Shown piece by piece: positions 10,606 through 22,300 of a DNA stretch of 64,000 nucleotides. Made by a program: the position numbers and the translations under genes. The DNA is from Metellina segmentata (taxonomy: Eukaryota > Arthropoda > Arachnida > Araneae > Tetragnathidae): NCBI GenBank assembly GCA_947359465.1, contig OX375878.1:88262377-88326376 (forward strand), read 5' to 3'. The number at the start of each line of letters is the position of its first letter. Position 1 is the first letter of the stretch. A model generated the notes under the pieces. That model made no database searches, was not told where the DNA came from, and saw nothing but the letters and a program-made list of their open reading frames with translations.

Positions 10606-11785
10606 TTTCTGTGCGAAAGGACACTTGACTTATATGAAGCTCGATGTTTAGACTTAAGTCAGTGGAAAAATAAGGCTATCGATTTTGTTCAAAGGAAGAG
10701 AGTTGGAATCCTTATGCGAGGCCCACCAATAAAGAAGTCAGGATTTAAAAGAAATATTCATTTGGTTGTGTTTTTGTGCGAAGGGACACTCGACTCATAT
10801 GAAGTTACATAATTAGGCTGAATGGGAAAGTAAGGCAATGCTCTATGGAAAAGTTGGAAATCGGTAAGAGTTTCCGAATGTAAGACCCACCTATAACATA
10901 GCGAATATTTTAAGTTGGAGGGTTCGAAGTTCAAAATGATTGGTTTGCGTTTTTTGGCGCATGGCCCAAAAATGGACACTTACATGAAGCTCGATGTTTA
11001 AACTGAAGTCATTGGGAAAATAAGGCAATCGATTTTGTTCAAAGAGTGTTGGAATCCTTATTTGAGGCCCACCAATAAAGGACCCAGGATTTCAATTTGG
11101 AGGGGCCCGAAGTTCAAAATGGAATTTTTTAATGTAAAACATTAAATTTTAAGAATTAAAAAATATATATTATTTTGGTTGCGTTATGTGAGGCCCACCA
11201 ATAAAGGAGTCAGGATTTCAATTTGGAGGGGCCCAAAGTTCTAAACGGAATTTTTAAAGGTGAAGCATTAAATTTTAAGAATTAAAAAATATATATTACT
11301 TTGGTTGCGTTTTTGTGCGAAGGGACACTTGACTCCTATGAAGTTCGATGTTTAGACGAAATGGGAGAATAAGGCAGTCGATTTTGTTCAAAGGTTGTGT
11401 TGGAATCCTTATCTAAGGGCCTCCAATAAAGAAGCCAGGATTTCAATTTGGAGGGGCCTGAAGTTTAAAATGTGTTTTTTTTTTTTTTAATGTGAAGCAT
11501 TATGTTTTAAGAATTTAAAAATATATTATCTTGGTTGTGTTTTTGTGCGAAGGGACAATCGACTCATATGAAGCTAGATGTTTAGGCTAAATGGGAAAAT
11601 AAGGCAATCGATTTTGCTCAGTGAAAAAGTTGGAAATCGGTAAGTTTAGTAATGTAAGACCCACCTATAACGTAGCAAGTATTTTACATAATTGGAGGGT
11701 CTGAAATTTAAATTGATTGGTTTCGTTTTTTGGCGCAAAGTCCAAAAATGGACAAGTTGTGCCAAACACAAGACATAATTAAAGC
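10606..11785. repeat. Diverged tandem array, about 165-340 bp spacing, R3-associated
   Basis: GTGCGAAGGGACACTTGACT or close variants start copies near 10611, 10776, 11315 and 11545, and a partial copy starts near 10974. Each is followed by ATGAAGCTCGATGTTTAGAC, then AATAAGGCAATCGATTTTG, AGGCCCACCAATAAAG and TTTGGAGGGGCCCGAAGTTC. Two copies contain TTTTTTGGCGCATGGCCCAA-like strings related to the R3 core, and the array ends in GCCAAACACAAGACATA, also shared with R3. Confidence 0.8.
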
Positions 11786-12005
11786 CTATACAAATACATA
11801 AAAAGTGAAAATAATGTAACTAACTTTAAAAAGTAGACTACAAAATTTGTCTATAGAGCAAATTACACTGATGTCCAAATTATATTTATATACGTAGAAT
11901 CACGGATTTCTCAGAAAATATGAACTATAATTTTATGGATTTATGTGAAATGAGGCATAACATCATAGCACATAAATACAAATAAAAAATTTTAAGAACA
12001 CTGCA

Positions 12006-12110
12006 TCTCTACTATTATAAAAGAAATTGTTTATTTGTTTGCATATGTGCACGCTCCTGATGATTCTATGGGCACTTACAGTATTAAGATTTGGTACACA
12101 AGTAGTCCGA
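12006..12110 (+). mobile_element. Helitron-like 5' terminus (second family)
   Basis: TCTCTACTATTATAAAAG begins at 12006 and is preceded by A at 12005, the form expected for a Helitron 5' end inserted in an AT dinucleotide. It is followed by TGTTTATTTGTTTGCATATG, a common Helitron 5' context. I did not find a convincing hairpin plus CTAG 3' end downstream, so extent and integrity are unknown. Confidence 0.5.
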
Positions 12111-13639
12111 TTTTTTTTTGCAATTTTTGTACGAAGCTCGAATTTTAAAATTTAATCTCGAACATTTCAAAATTAATTTTTGGAATTTAATTATTATTGT
12201 TTTTTAGAATAGCAACATAAAGAGGTAACAGATTCTAAATTTATTTTTTCCGTTTCCGTTTGATTTTACGGAGGAACAATTTCAGCCAACGAAAAAATAA
12301 ATAAAATTTTTTAATTACAGTTATGTAGTTCTTTTTTCTATCTCCTAGATCATTAAATATAGAGTAAAAATTTCAACGGACTTAAAATCTGCGAAAAATT
12401 TCACATTAAATCGATACTTAAAATTTGATTTTTTTTAAAAATAATTTTTAAATTGTAACTTTTATATTTTTTTCCATTCGAATTCGACCTCAATCGTGTT
12501 CGAGGCATTACAAATTCCAAAAAAAAAAAAAAAAGTAACTTAAGCAAAAAAAAAAAAAAAACGAACACATTTTACTATTATCTTTTATTAAAACCTTTTT
12601 TTTTTAATATGCAGGTCCAAGCCTTCTACAATTACAAAACAAATTATTGTAGAACACTGAAAAACAAATTTTTAGAACCTCAAATCATATTTTGGATTAA
12701 TAAAAATATATAAAGAATGGTGCCAAGAAAATCGCATTGATCTCCATTAGGTATGTTGGTAGACTAGGCCACTATTGTTGCGATTGTCTCGTTGTCACAT
12801 AAATATGAGTAGAATCCATCCCTCTGTAGAGTTTTATTTCAAAATAATATTAATTTAAACCACTTCTTCTCAAAGAAGTAATTTTTAACTCTGCCCTTAT
12901 GTCAAAGATTTGAGTTCTGCTATTATCTTTTGAATTATTCAGTTTTAAAATAATTAGCACAGCGTACGTTGTAATTCGTATATTAGCTATTAACAATCAG
13001 TTCGTGACTTAGTTTGAAGTCATTTCACAGCTCTTTATCTGTTCTTTTAAATCGGAATTAACGTTATTACTGAATCGAAAAAGAAGACTTATACTGGCTA
13101 GCCTTTTATGTTTCAGAGCAAACCTTTTACTTTTACAGCTTTAGAAAATTAGCTAGACAGTTGAGAAAAATAGAATCTTTCTAATGTATAACAGCACACG
13201 TGAACGTGTATTTTTGACTGTTAAAATTGAAGGCGACTTGTTAAACGTGAGCTTAAATTACTTGTGGTTAAATTCAGATCCTAGAACATTAATCATACGG
13301 TAGCATTTATCGTAACATGTTTGTTGGGAAACAGCACTTTTGTTCGCCTTTTCAACCTAATGGGAAAACGCAAGAGAAAAAAAAGTAAGGTTTTAACTCA
13401 GATGCTTTAAATTGGAATCTGGTTAAAATTATTAGTTCGGCAATATTTACCATTTAAAATCTCAGAAACCAATACTTAATCTGACAACATGAAACGGATT
13501 TATCTCTCACTCTCCAAGAGAAAATGCAATAGCCCAATGTTTTGCTCCAGTGAGACGTTAATTAAAAATACCAATATCAAGTGAAAATGCATTAAACAAG
13601 ACAGTCAAACTATTTTAATAGCAAACAGGTAGGCATTTT
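12111..13639. other. AT-rich DNA, no gene; may include Helitron interior
   Basis: AT-rich with poly-A runs near 12520 and 12547. No coding frame of note. Part may be the inside of the Helitron whose 5' end is at 12006. Confidence 0.45.
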
Positions 13640-14535
13640 AATTAACATCGTACCAGAGCAACACATCGAGGAGCGTCCTCGGAGCTTTCCCTTTGCGTTT
13701 TATCCCGAAACGCCACCAATAGCCCGTTGTGTTGCTCCAGTTTGACGTTGATTAAAAAATACCATACTATACCACGCCATCCAATAAAGAGACCACGGTT
13801 GCGAAGTTGGTAGAATTGTGAATTAACAACTGGTAGGTAATTAATAAACGCGGACTGGAGCATCACAATGTGCTATTGACTACTTTCCAAAGGGAAAAAT
13901 CCATGGACAGTGCTTGTCATCTGACCGTGGTTCAAAATTACGTGATGTTGTCCTCGGTCTTTTGCCTTCGGATTTGATCCCGGACCTTCACCAATAACCC
14001 GTTGTGTTGCTCCAGTTTGACGTTAATAAAAAATACCTTAACATACCATGCCACCCAATAAAGTGGTTTTTGGTAATTTTTAATTAACGTCGTACAAGAG
14101 CAACACAACGGGCTATTGATGACGGTCCAGTATCAATCCCCTAAGGTAAAGACCGAGGACAACACCACGTAATTTTAACCACGGTCAGATGACGAGGCAA
14201 CACCTGAACTGGCACCCCACTCAAGTTGCCTCGTCATCTGGACGTTTTTCAAAATTACGCGGTGTTGTCCTCGGTCTTTTCCCTTCGGGTTTGATCCCGG
14301 ACCGTCACCAATAGCCCGTTGTGTTGCTCCAGTTGGACACTGATTAAAAAATACCATACCATAACCATACCATGCCACCCAATAATGAGTCCACGATAGC
14401 TAAGTTGGTTGAATTGAAAGGCCCGTCGTGTTACTTCATTGCGACGTTTATTAAAATACCTACTTGTCAAGGACAACGCCCCACAATTTCGAACCTCGGT
14501 CCGATGACGAGAACATCTGACCTGGATTTACAACC
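13640..14535. mobile_element. Cluster of SINE-1 body fragments in alternating orientation
   Basis: At least six SINE-1 pieces are packed together. Plus-oriented 3' halves lie near 13672-13775, 13911-14060, 14222-14380 and 14405-14460, and minus-oriented pieces near 13835-13900, 14085-14220 and 14467-14530. AGCCCGTTGTGTTGCTCCAG occurs three times. Opposite copies at 14085-14380 can form a long hairpin. Fragment ends do not show TSDs, so rearrangement as well as insertion is likely. Confidence 0.8.
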
Positions 14536-14613
14536 GAGGATTACGTGAACTACTATAGTCCAACTATAGGGATTCGTCATTTGACTCACGTGGCTATTCT
14601 TCCTTTTAGAGGG

Positions 14614-15008
14614 TAATTGGTAATTTTTTGTTAACGTCGTACTAGAGCAACACAACGGGCTATTGACGACGGTCCTGGTAATTGGTAATTTTTTAGTTAA
14701 CGTCGTACTAGAGCAACACAACGGACTATTGACGACGGTCCGGGATCAGTCCCATAAGGGAAAGATCCGAGGACAACACCTCGTAATTTTGAACCACGGT
14801 CAGATGACGAAGCAACACCTGAGCTGGCACCCCACTCTTCAAACTTCCACGCCAACCCAACGTGAGGACTTTCGGCCACGACGGATTTAAGGTGCACCAG
14901 CCGCCTCTACACCATACGTTTACAAACATCCATGCCCGGGCCCGGATTCGAACCAGGAACCTTCCGATCTAGAGGCTAACACCTTAACCACTATACCGGT
15001 TGGTCGGC
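14614..15008 (-). mobile_element. SINE-1, full length with duplicated 3' tail, TSD intact
   Basis: The TSD TCCTTTTAGAGGG lies at 14601-14613 and 15009-15021. Read on the minus strand the copy starts CCGACCAACCGGTATAGTGG. It has an A-box-like TAGTGGTTAAGG and a B-box GGTTCGAATCC, then the full body. The 3' module (about 68 bases, from GTTAACGTCGTACTAGAGCA to the GACGGTCC block) is present twice in tandem next to the tail. Heads of this kind serve as internal RNA polymerase III promoters. Confidence 0.9.
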
Positions 15009-15021
15009 TCCTTTTAGAGGG

Positions 15022-15407
15022 AAGGTTAACGTAAACAATGCGTTTTCATATTTGGTGTCCTCTGCGTGGATTCTGGGATGGATTGAGTTATTGTTCAGTG
15101 CTAGAAGCGATACAATGATTACAAGCTAGAAAAATAAAAAAATCACATGGCGATCGTAACGGACACACACACACACACACACACACTTTACGTATGACAG
15201 GCTATTCACATTCCAGTCTACCGATCTTTCTGGAAATGGACAGTTCCTAGGTTATCTGTCTTACCACCATATACGAAGCATATATACTGCAGTATTTGGA
15301 AAGCACAACACAGACCAGCCATACTCTGGTTGAAAGTTCTTTACCACTCGCTAGCCGTGTATCATTGTAGCTGTTCAACAAAAGGGACTTTTCCATTTTT
15401 TACAATA
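15022..15407. other. Unique DNA with (AC)n microsatellite
   Basis: Contains an AC dinucleotide run at about 15162-15186. The rest is unique and has no plausible gene. Confidence 0.6.
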
Positions 15408-16961
15408 CTAGGGGGCTCCGCCCCCTGCTCGCTTACGCTCGCCAACCCCCGGGGATTGCTGCGCAATCCCATTTGGTTTGCTTCGCAAACCAACACTCCT
15501 TTCACAGATGTCATTTGGTTTGCTTCGCAAACCAACATTCCTTTCACAGAGTGAAACTATCTGAATAATTCGTATTATGCTGATTTCACTTTCCGGTACA
15601 TGACGTCACAGCGAGGGCTTCGCGCCCTGCTCGCTTACGCTCGCCGACCCCGGGGATTGCTACGCAATCCCGTTTGGTTTGCTTTCTCAAACCAATACTT
15701 CTTTCGCAATTGATTTCACTTTTTTTTGCTTTAACACTTAATGCACCCTAAACTAATAGCCGCATCAGTAAAAAATCTTCTGTATCTTGTTCCCTGTACA
15801 ATTTTAAGTAAACAGTGTTAATATCAAAACTTTACGATTGTACTTTGTCGGTAAACTGTCTTGAGAACAGAGGGAAAAAAGCGAGCCTTTTTCCTCGCCA
15901 AATAAAAAGAAATCGTTTTTATGGCAATTGTTGCTACGATAAATTTGATATCTGGCAAACCCGATAGTAGAAAATGCAACCCACTGCTGTTTGCCGAACC
16001 AGCTATGCGAACTGAAAAATACGAAATTTGTGTCACCAACTTTTGATTGCATCGAATTTATTTATGAACCAATTTTAAAAATAATTGTAACGTAAGAAAG
16101 AGTACATTGTGAGGTATACTGCAATATTTTTAAAATTAAAAACTAACAGTAATACTATATAGATATGACCATTTTAGTTTTGTATCGGAAGTTACGATCT
16201 GAAAGTTCCGAAAATTGTATGACCTACTTTTAATTGCATCGATTTTGTTTATTAACCAATTTGAAAAATAATTGTACCATAAGAAAGAGTGTAATGTAGT
16301 GTATTCAGTGATGTTCTCAAATTTAAAAAATAATGGTTTTTGCCGTAGACATAACGGTTTTAACAAAACGTAGCGAAAATATCCGAAGATTCCGAATTTT
16401 GTATCACGAACTTTTGATCGCATCCAATTTAATTATTAACCGATTTCAAAAATAATAGTACCGTAAGAAAGAGTATATTCTGAGGTATACTGCGATATTT
16501 TAAAAATTAAAAACTAATAGTAATTAGATATAGATACGGCAGTTTTAAAAAAAAATAACAAAAATGTCCCGATTTTTCCCGAATTTCAAAAAAATATTAT
16601 CAAGAACCACATTTAAATTTCAAAAAAAACTCGACGAGCTGCAAAAATTTACGTTGAGAGGTACTCTTAAAAAAAAACTCACGACTAAAGACTGAAATTT
16701 TGAATGTGTTTTGCTCACTCGCGGAAGAAATTTCACTTCTTCAACTTTAACACTTAATAAAACCTAAACTAATAGCCGCATCGGAAAAAAATCTTAATAA
16801 TTATCCAGGGAATACGATGAAGAACAAAGCATGTTAATTTCATATTTTTCCGATCAGTACTTTCTCGGGAAACCGTCTAAGAATGGAGCTAAACAACAAA
16901 AATTTCAATTCTTCGGCGGCGGCGGCGGCGGCGGCGGTAACTTTTTTTTAATATAGAGAGA
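15408..16961 (-). mobile_element. Non-autonomous Helitron, copy 1
   Basis: Read on the minus strand it starts TCTCTCTATATTAAAAAA and ends with the hairpin GGGGGCGGAGCCCCC followed by CTAG and a flanking T, the standard Helitron end. The 5' flank is G rather than A. It is close in sequence to the copy at 22792-24337 in opposite orientation. Inside are a (GCC)n run (about 16915-16938), three imperfect tandem units of about 185 bp marked by GTAAGAAAGAGT near 16092, 16280 and 16463, and near the 3' end two cassettes of palindromes (15408-15545 and 15613-15705). No Rep/helicase coding is visible, so movement would need an autonomous relative. Confidence 0.85.
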
Positions 16962-17099
16962 CACCGAGTACGACTACTACGACTCTAGCTACGATCAACC
17001 AAACCATATGAGATTTACATTGGAATAGTAAAACTACTTCAATAAAAATAAACTTAATGCATAAAATCAAACAAATTCCTACTTTTTTTCACGTTGCAT

Positions 17100-18390
17100 A
17101 TTTAATATGTACTTCAATAAGCAAAAACTGTCCGATTAAATATAATAGTGGTCGTGTCTCTTTATAATCTGTCACTTCGATCCATAACATCTAACACTTT
17201 TCTCAACACAATAAGGTAGTACTTCTCAATAGATTTGGGGACCCCTGCTTTTGAGGTTTAACCAACCTTCTTGTGCTCTTAAACTCTAGTCCATTATCAA
17301 TCTGATCATTTGAAAATGACATTAAGATAGAAAAATTATTTCCATGATAATAAACATTGAAAATGTGATACAGCAAAACATATACCAACCACTTTTACTG
17401 ATACGCATTTAATATGTACTTCAATGGGCACCAACAAGCCGATTAACTGGTTTAAATCATCATGTCTCTTAGTAACCTGTATATCTATTCGATCCATCCC
17501 ACATACCACTTTTAACAAAACAATAATGTGATACTCTGCACAATAGATTCGGGGACTCCTGCTTTTGAGGTTTAACCAACCTCATTCTGCTTTTGGACTC
17601 TAATCCACTACCAACATGGTCATGTAAAAATGACATTGAGATAGTAGAACTGATTCCAGAAAAATTAACTTGCAAAATGTGATACAGCCAAATAAATATC
17701 CACCACTTTTTTTGTTACGTGTTTCACTTCAACGGGCATCAACTAGAACTAACAATACAACAGTGCGACACTCTGCTCAATAGATTCGGGGACCCCTGCT
17801 TTTGAGGTTTAACCAACCTCCTTCTGCTTTTGGACTCCAGTCCATTACCAAACTAATGGTGGGAAAGTGACATTGAGATAGAAAAATTGTTTCCATTAAA
17901 AACGAGCTTGCAAAATGTGATACAGCCAAATAAATATCCACCACTTTTTTTGTTACGTATTTCACTTCAACGGGCATCAACTAGAACTACCAATACAACA
18001 GTGCGACACTCTGCTCAATAGATTCGGGGACCCCTGCTTTTGAGGTTTGAACAACCTCCTTCTGCTTTTGGACTCCAGTCCATTACCAAACTAATGGTGG
18101 GAAAGTGACATTGAGATAGAAAAATTGCTTCCATAAAAACGAGCTTGCAAAATGTGATACAGCCAAATAAATATCCACCACTTTTTTTGTTACGTATTTC
18201 ATATTCACTTCAATGGGCACCAACTGGTCGACAAACTGGTATAGTGATCATGTCTCGTTGTAACCTTCTATTCATACCACATAGCACTTTCAACAACACA
18301 GTAATGTGGCACTCTGCTCAATAGATTCGAGGACCCCTGTTCTTGAGGTTTAGCCAACCTCAATCCACTTTTGGCCTCCCCTACCAAATG
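17100..18390. repeat. Five-copy tandem array, 237-315 bp unit
   Basis: GGGGACCCCTGCTTTTGAGG or a close variant occurs near 17236, 17551, 17788, 18026 and 18330. Each copy also has GACATTGAGATAGAAAAATT, AAAATGTGATACAGCCAAAT and CACTCTGCTCAATAGATTCG. The middle copies, 237-238 bases apart, are nearly identical. The outer ones are longer and older, as expected for recent amplification in the centre. Confidence 0.9.
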
Positions 18391-19604
18391 AATTTCTCGT
18401 TCCTGCCAAAATGCCACTCCTGATCACGTTATCGTTAGGTTAACAATACCAAAGCCTGACGCACCAAGATGAACCGTGTCTAACACTTCCTCTCAAAGCG
18501 TGAGCGCTGTATTGTGATTTAAAGCCTTCCTAAATGCTCTTATTACATCATTAGTTTAAAAATGGTTTCCCATCTCTCGTGGCTGAAGTTTAAGAGAAAA
18601 ACTCGCATCAATTTAATGGAGGATGTTTCTTGCTGTTATTACGCAGAACCGGAGTCGTAGATCATGGCTGTCCCAATGCCGGCAGAACGGGCAGTAATCA
18701 TTTGGGCTTTTATTACTGTCAGGATAGACTTTGATAACCGCTGTTTTCATTCCAAATAGTCTTGGCGGTAGGTGGGAATGATAAAGAGGGATGGGGGCAA
18801 CACAGGCTGTGTATCTCCTTTTTCTCCCTCCATCTGTGAAGAAAAACATTTATGACACCTCGGGAAGCTATTTGTTATCCAAGTTCGCTAATTATGGGAA
18901 ACAGATGCAGGAGTTGAGAAAGACGGCGATTTTGGAATCGTTGAGTTGCGATGGAGAACAATTTATAATTTTTGGAGAATTCGATTCTTCCATTGTGTTT
19001 GGAAATAAGTCTCTTGGATTCTTGAAAAATTTCTTGCTTCTTTTTATTGATTTATTTTTAATATATATATATATGTAAGAGGCGAAAAAACATTTTGCAT
19101 CTGCCGGTTTTATCTACACTTGGAAAATTCTGAAAGTGACTTCAAAGGTTTTTTTTTATGAATCGGTTTGGATTGAATTGCTCTGTGCAAGGATAGAATT
19201 TGCTGTGTATCACACGTTGTTTTCGGCGGTACTTTGAAGTACAAATACTTAAGAACTGATCTGTTTTGTAAATTACCCTGCGGAGCGCTGTAAGATACTA
19301 CTTTAAATCGAATCATTTCTTTCTAATTTTTTTCGTGCATTTAGCAAAGGAGAGTGACGTGTAAATGCAAAATGCCATTTCAAACTTAAATTTTGGCTAC
19401 TGTAATACAATTTTTGGTTTATCCATATCTATATTCTTTATTTATGATTTTCAATACGAAATTATATGATTTTTGGGAGCATATGTAAGTCTTATGTGTG
19501 TAGCAAAAAATGACCGTAGACCAGATAAATCCTAACAAAATCAAAAACACTCAATATTTCCTTTAACCAAGGAAGGCACACACTTGTGCTCTAGATCCGA
19601 GCCC
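18391..19604. other. Unique DNA with a GC-balanced island at 18600-18860
   Basis: The island at 18600-18860 is complex and non-repetitive and has open frames on both strands, none recognisable. The remainder is AT-rich. A regulatory role is possible but unsupported. Confidence 0.35.
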
Positions 19605-19870
19605 AAAGTTTACCAATTAGACAGAAAACCAAGTTTGTTGACATCCCATAAATAAGTATAATGACAAATCCCAGTACCAAGTTTCCTGACAAGCCTCATT
19701 AACCAGGTAACAGCCCCCATATCAATTTTGCTGACAAGTCCAACTAACACGGTTGCTTACAAGCCCTAGTACCAAGTTTACTGACAAGTCCTATATTAAC
19801 AAGTTTGTAGATCCGTCTCAGTACCAAGTTTGCAGACAAACTGAGTACCAGTTTCGTTGATGAACCTTAA
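19605..19870. repeat. Short diverged tandem repeat, about 35-45 bp unit
   Basis: The motif AGTACCAAGTTTGCTGACAA recurs with variation about six times, with spacers such as GCCTCATTAACCAGG and GTCCTATATTAACAAG. Copies are strongly diverged. Confidence 0.75.
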
Positions 19871-19934
19871 CAAAATAAAAATATATATCCAAAATAAACG
19901 TTAATTTATACAAATGCATAGATTTTTGTAAGTT

Positions 19935-20215
19935 TGGAAGAGCAACGGACTAGCAACTGTAGGGTTGCGGGTTTGAATCCAACCAATGACCGTCGTGTTC
20001 AAGGGGGACTGGTGCTCGTTAAAACTATCGTGGACTCAAATGAATTCACGGTGGGGTGCCAGCTCAGGTGTTGTCTCGTCTTCTGACGATGGTTCAAAAT
20101 TACGAGGTCTCGTCCCCGGATCTTTCCCTTAAGGGATTGATCCCGGACCTCTGTCAATAGCCCGTTGTGTTGCTCTAGTACTACCATTAATAAAAATTAC
20201 CTTACCTTACCTTAC
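19935..20215 (+). mobile_element. SINE-1 copy with alternative tRNA-like head
   Basis: The head GAAGAGCAACGGACTAGCAA then GGGTTGCGGGTTTGAATCC has a B-box but differs from the commoner GGTATAGTGGTTAAGG head. The body is standard (GGTGCCAGCTCAGGTGTTGT, GATCCCGGACC, AGCCCGTTGTGTTGCTC). The tail is CCTTACCTTACCTTACC. TSD not evident. Confidence 0.85.
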
Positions 20216-20317
20216 CATACCAAATGTATTCACGATGGAGGGGTGAGGAAGCTTGGAAATTGTGATGCCAGTTCTGGTGTGACCTCGTCATCTGCATATC
20301 AAAAAATGATTGAGTAA

Positions 20318-20755
20318 GGCCCGGTGCACATATCGGATATTTCAACCTACGGCGCCGAAGCCCAATTATGCGCACATAACCGTAAAATGACTTAAAAACT
20401 CATTTCGCGCCATTTGCGATGGATATCTATGGAAGAAAACGTGGTTATTTCTCTTGATGTACGAAAAATATATTTTGAAACAAAATAGACGTTACTGGAC
20501 ACATCCATGTATTCATTATTATTTATCTTCCATTTATTTATGAAAACAAGGTACTTGAGACTGCGGAAACTTCTGCGGCGAGCTGCGGCGCCGTGTGGAA
20601 CTGTGGTTCAAATTGCACGCAAGTTGGACATGTGTCGCCATTGTGGTGCCGGATGCATGTGTGCACTACTCTATTGGATCTAATGTATCTCAGACTGCAC
20701 TTCCGTTGCTGCAGCGGCGGCGCACGTTGATAAACCGGATGCATGCATCGGGCCT
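20318..20755. mobile_element. MITE with GGCCCGGTGCACA-type inverted termini
   Basis: The left end GGCCCGGTGCACATATCGG is matched, reverse complemented, by AGGCCCGATGCATGCATCCGG at the right end. TAA flanks both sides (20315-20317 and 20756-20758), which would fit a PIF/Harbinger 3-base TSD. One extra base at the right end and the imperfect repeat leave the superfamily open (P or hAT are alternatives). The right half is GC-rich. No transposase. Confidence 0.6.
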
Positions 20756-20758
20756 TAA

Positions 20759-21560
20759 TGTAAATTTTTGTAACTAAAATATTTTTTCTTCAATTTTTGT
20801 CAAAACACAGGCTAATATATTGCATCAACTCAATATTTTAGTTGGAAAGAAAAGTTATTCGTTCGACCGAACTATTAAACTACCATTTATTCAGATTCAC
20901 TCCACGTCTTTTCCCCCCCAGTGTTCAAGAAGCCCAGCAGTACTCAAATAAAACTGCTTTTCGAATCTATAAATCACAAGGCCGCTCTCCAAAATCTTTC
21001 TACAAAGATGTCAAAAACCAAGTTTATGCAAATTACTCGATGTTTATTAGAGGACACTTGGATTATGGAATGACTTCTCGATTAATATCACCCTTTCAAG
21101 AGCAGACAAGGCGGCAGAAAAGAAATGGCGGAATATAATTCATCATGATTAATGTCTAAGTAGCCGGAGTGTGTAATAGAACGTTGATCGTTCTCACTGT
21201 ACTATGGAGGGGAGTCATGATTTATTGCCATAAATGTAGAAATTTTGTTTTAGATCATCTTTATTTATTTTACTTCAATCCAAGTTCAGAAAAGGAATGA
21301 AGGGTTTGCGAAATCGCGATCGTTCATCTTATGGACACATTCTCAGGGAAAAAATGGTGGGGTAAGTTTAACTTTTCCTGTGAAGAAATACTCGATTCAA
21401 AATGATCAAATGCGATCACGATCGGAGATGTTTGCCTATGTCGTCTTAATATTCATGAACGACCAAGGTTACAATTATTGATTATCCAATCCATTTGAAT
21501 TTCGTGGTAACACATTTGACATTAATTTTTTATTTATTTGACAAAGATGTTTAGAAAGGT
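20759..21560. other. Unique DNA with 98-codon open frame of unknown meaning
   Basis: A plus frame of 98 codons (20842-21138) has no recognisable domain, no signal peptide and no neighbouring exon. Likely chance. The rest is AT-rich. Confidence 0.4.
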
Positions 21561-21567
21561 GGGTAGG

Positions 21568-22009
21568 TAGGTATTTGAATTAACGTCGCTCTGGAGCAAA
21601 ACGACGGGCTATTGGTGACGGCCCGATAATGGTAATTTTTAGTTAATGTCGTACTAGAGCAACACAACGGGCTATTGACGACGGTCCGGTGACGGCCCGG
21701 AATCAAACTCGAAAGGAATGATCCGGGATAATGGTAATTTTTAGTAAACGTCGTACTAGAGCAACGCAACGGGCTATTGACGACGGTCCGGTGACGGCCC
21801 GGAATCAAACTTGAAAGGAATGATCCGGGGTAATGGTAATTTTTAGTTAATGTCGTACCAGAGCAACACAACGGGCTATTGACGACGGTCCGGGACCAGT
21901 CCCTTAAGGGAAAGATTCGAGGACAACACCTCGTAATTTTGAACCACAGTCAGATGACGAAGCAACACCTGAGCCGGCACCCCACTCTCCAAAACTTCTA
22001 CACACGCCA
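21568..22009 (-). mobile_element. SINE-1 with multiplied 3' module
   Basis: On the minus strand the body begins within the CTCCAAAACTTC region and runs through the 3' end, after which the terminal module (about 100 bases, including GTCGTACTAGAGCAACACAA and GGTGACGGCCCGGAATCAAA) is repeated in tandem at about 21625, 21735 and 21845, with an older unit before them. This multiplies the element end. Confidence 0.8.
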
Positions 22010-22290
22010 AGCCTGTAAATCGAAAGGTTCCTGGTTCAAATCCGGGCCAGTGTTTGTAAGCGTATGGTGTAGAGGTGGCTGTTGCACCTTAAATCTGTCG
22101 AGGCCGAAAGTCCTCAATGAGGTTGGCGTGAAAGTGTGGGATGTCAGCTCAGGTGTTGCTTCATTATCTAATCGTGGTTCAAAATTACGTGGTGTTGTCC
22201 TTGGCTCCCTTAGGGGATTGATCCCGGACCGTCGTCATTAGCCCATTGTATTTCTCTAGTACGACGTTAATTAAAAATTATCAAAAAAAT
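22010..22290 (+). mobile_element. SINE-1, head-to-head with the preceding copy
   Basis: Starts within the head (AAAGGTTCCTGGTTCAAATC), then GTATGGTGTAGAGGTGGCTG, GCTCAGGTGTTGCTTCATT, GATTGATCCCGGACCGTCGT and TTAATTAAAAATTATC. It faces the minus copy at 21568-22009, so the pair forms a large inverted repeat. The hAT-type MITE begins 11 bases after its tail. Confidence 0.85.
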
Positions 22291-22300
22291 TACTATCTAC

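Noticed and set aside
14697..14929. Repeated frames with GVPAQVLLRHLTVVQNYEV
   Set aside because: The same peptide appears wherever SINE-1 occurs; it is a translation of the SINE body, not a protein family.
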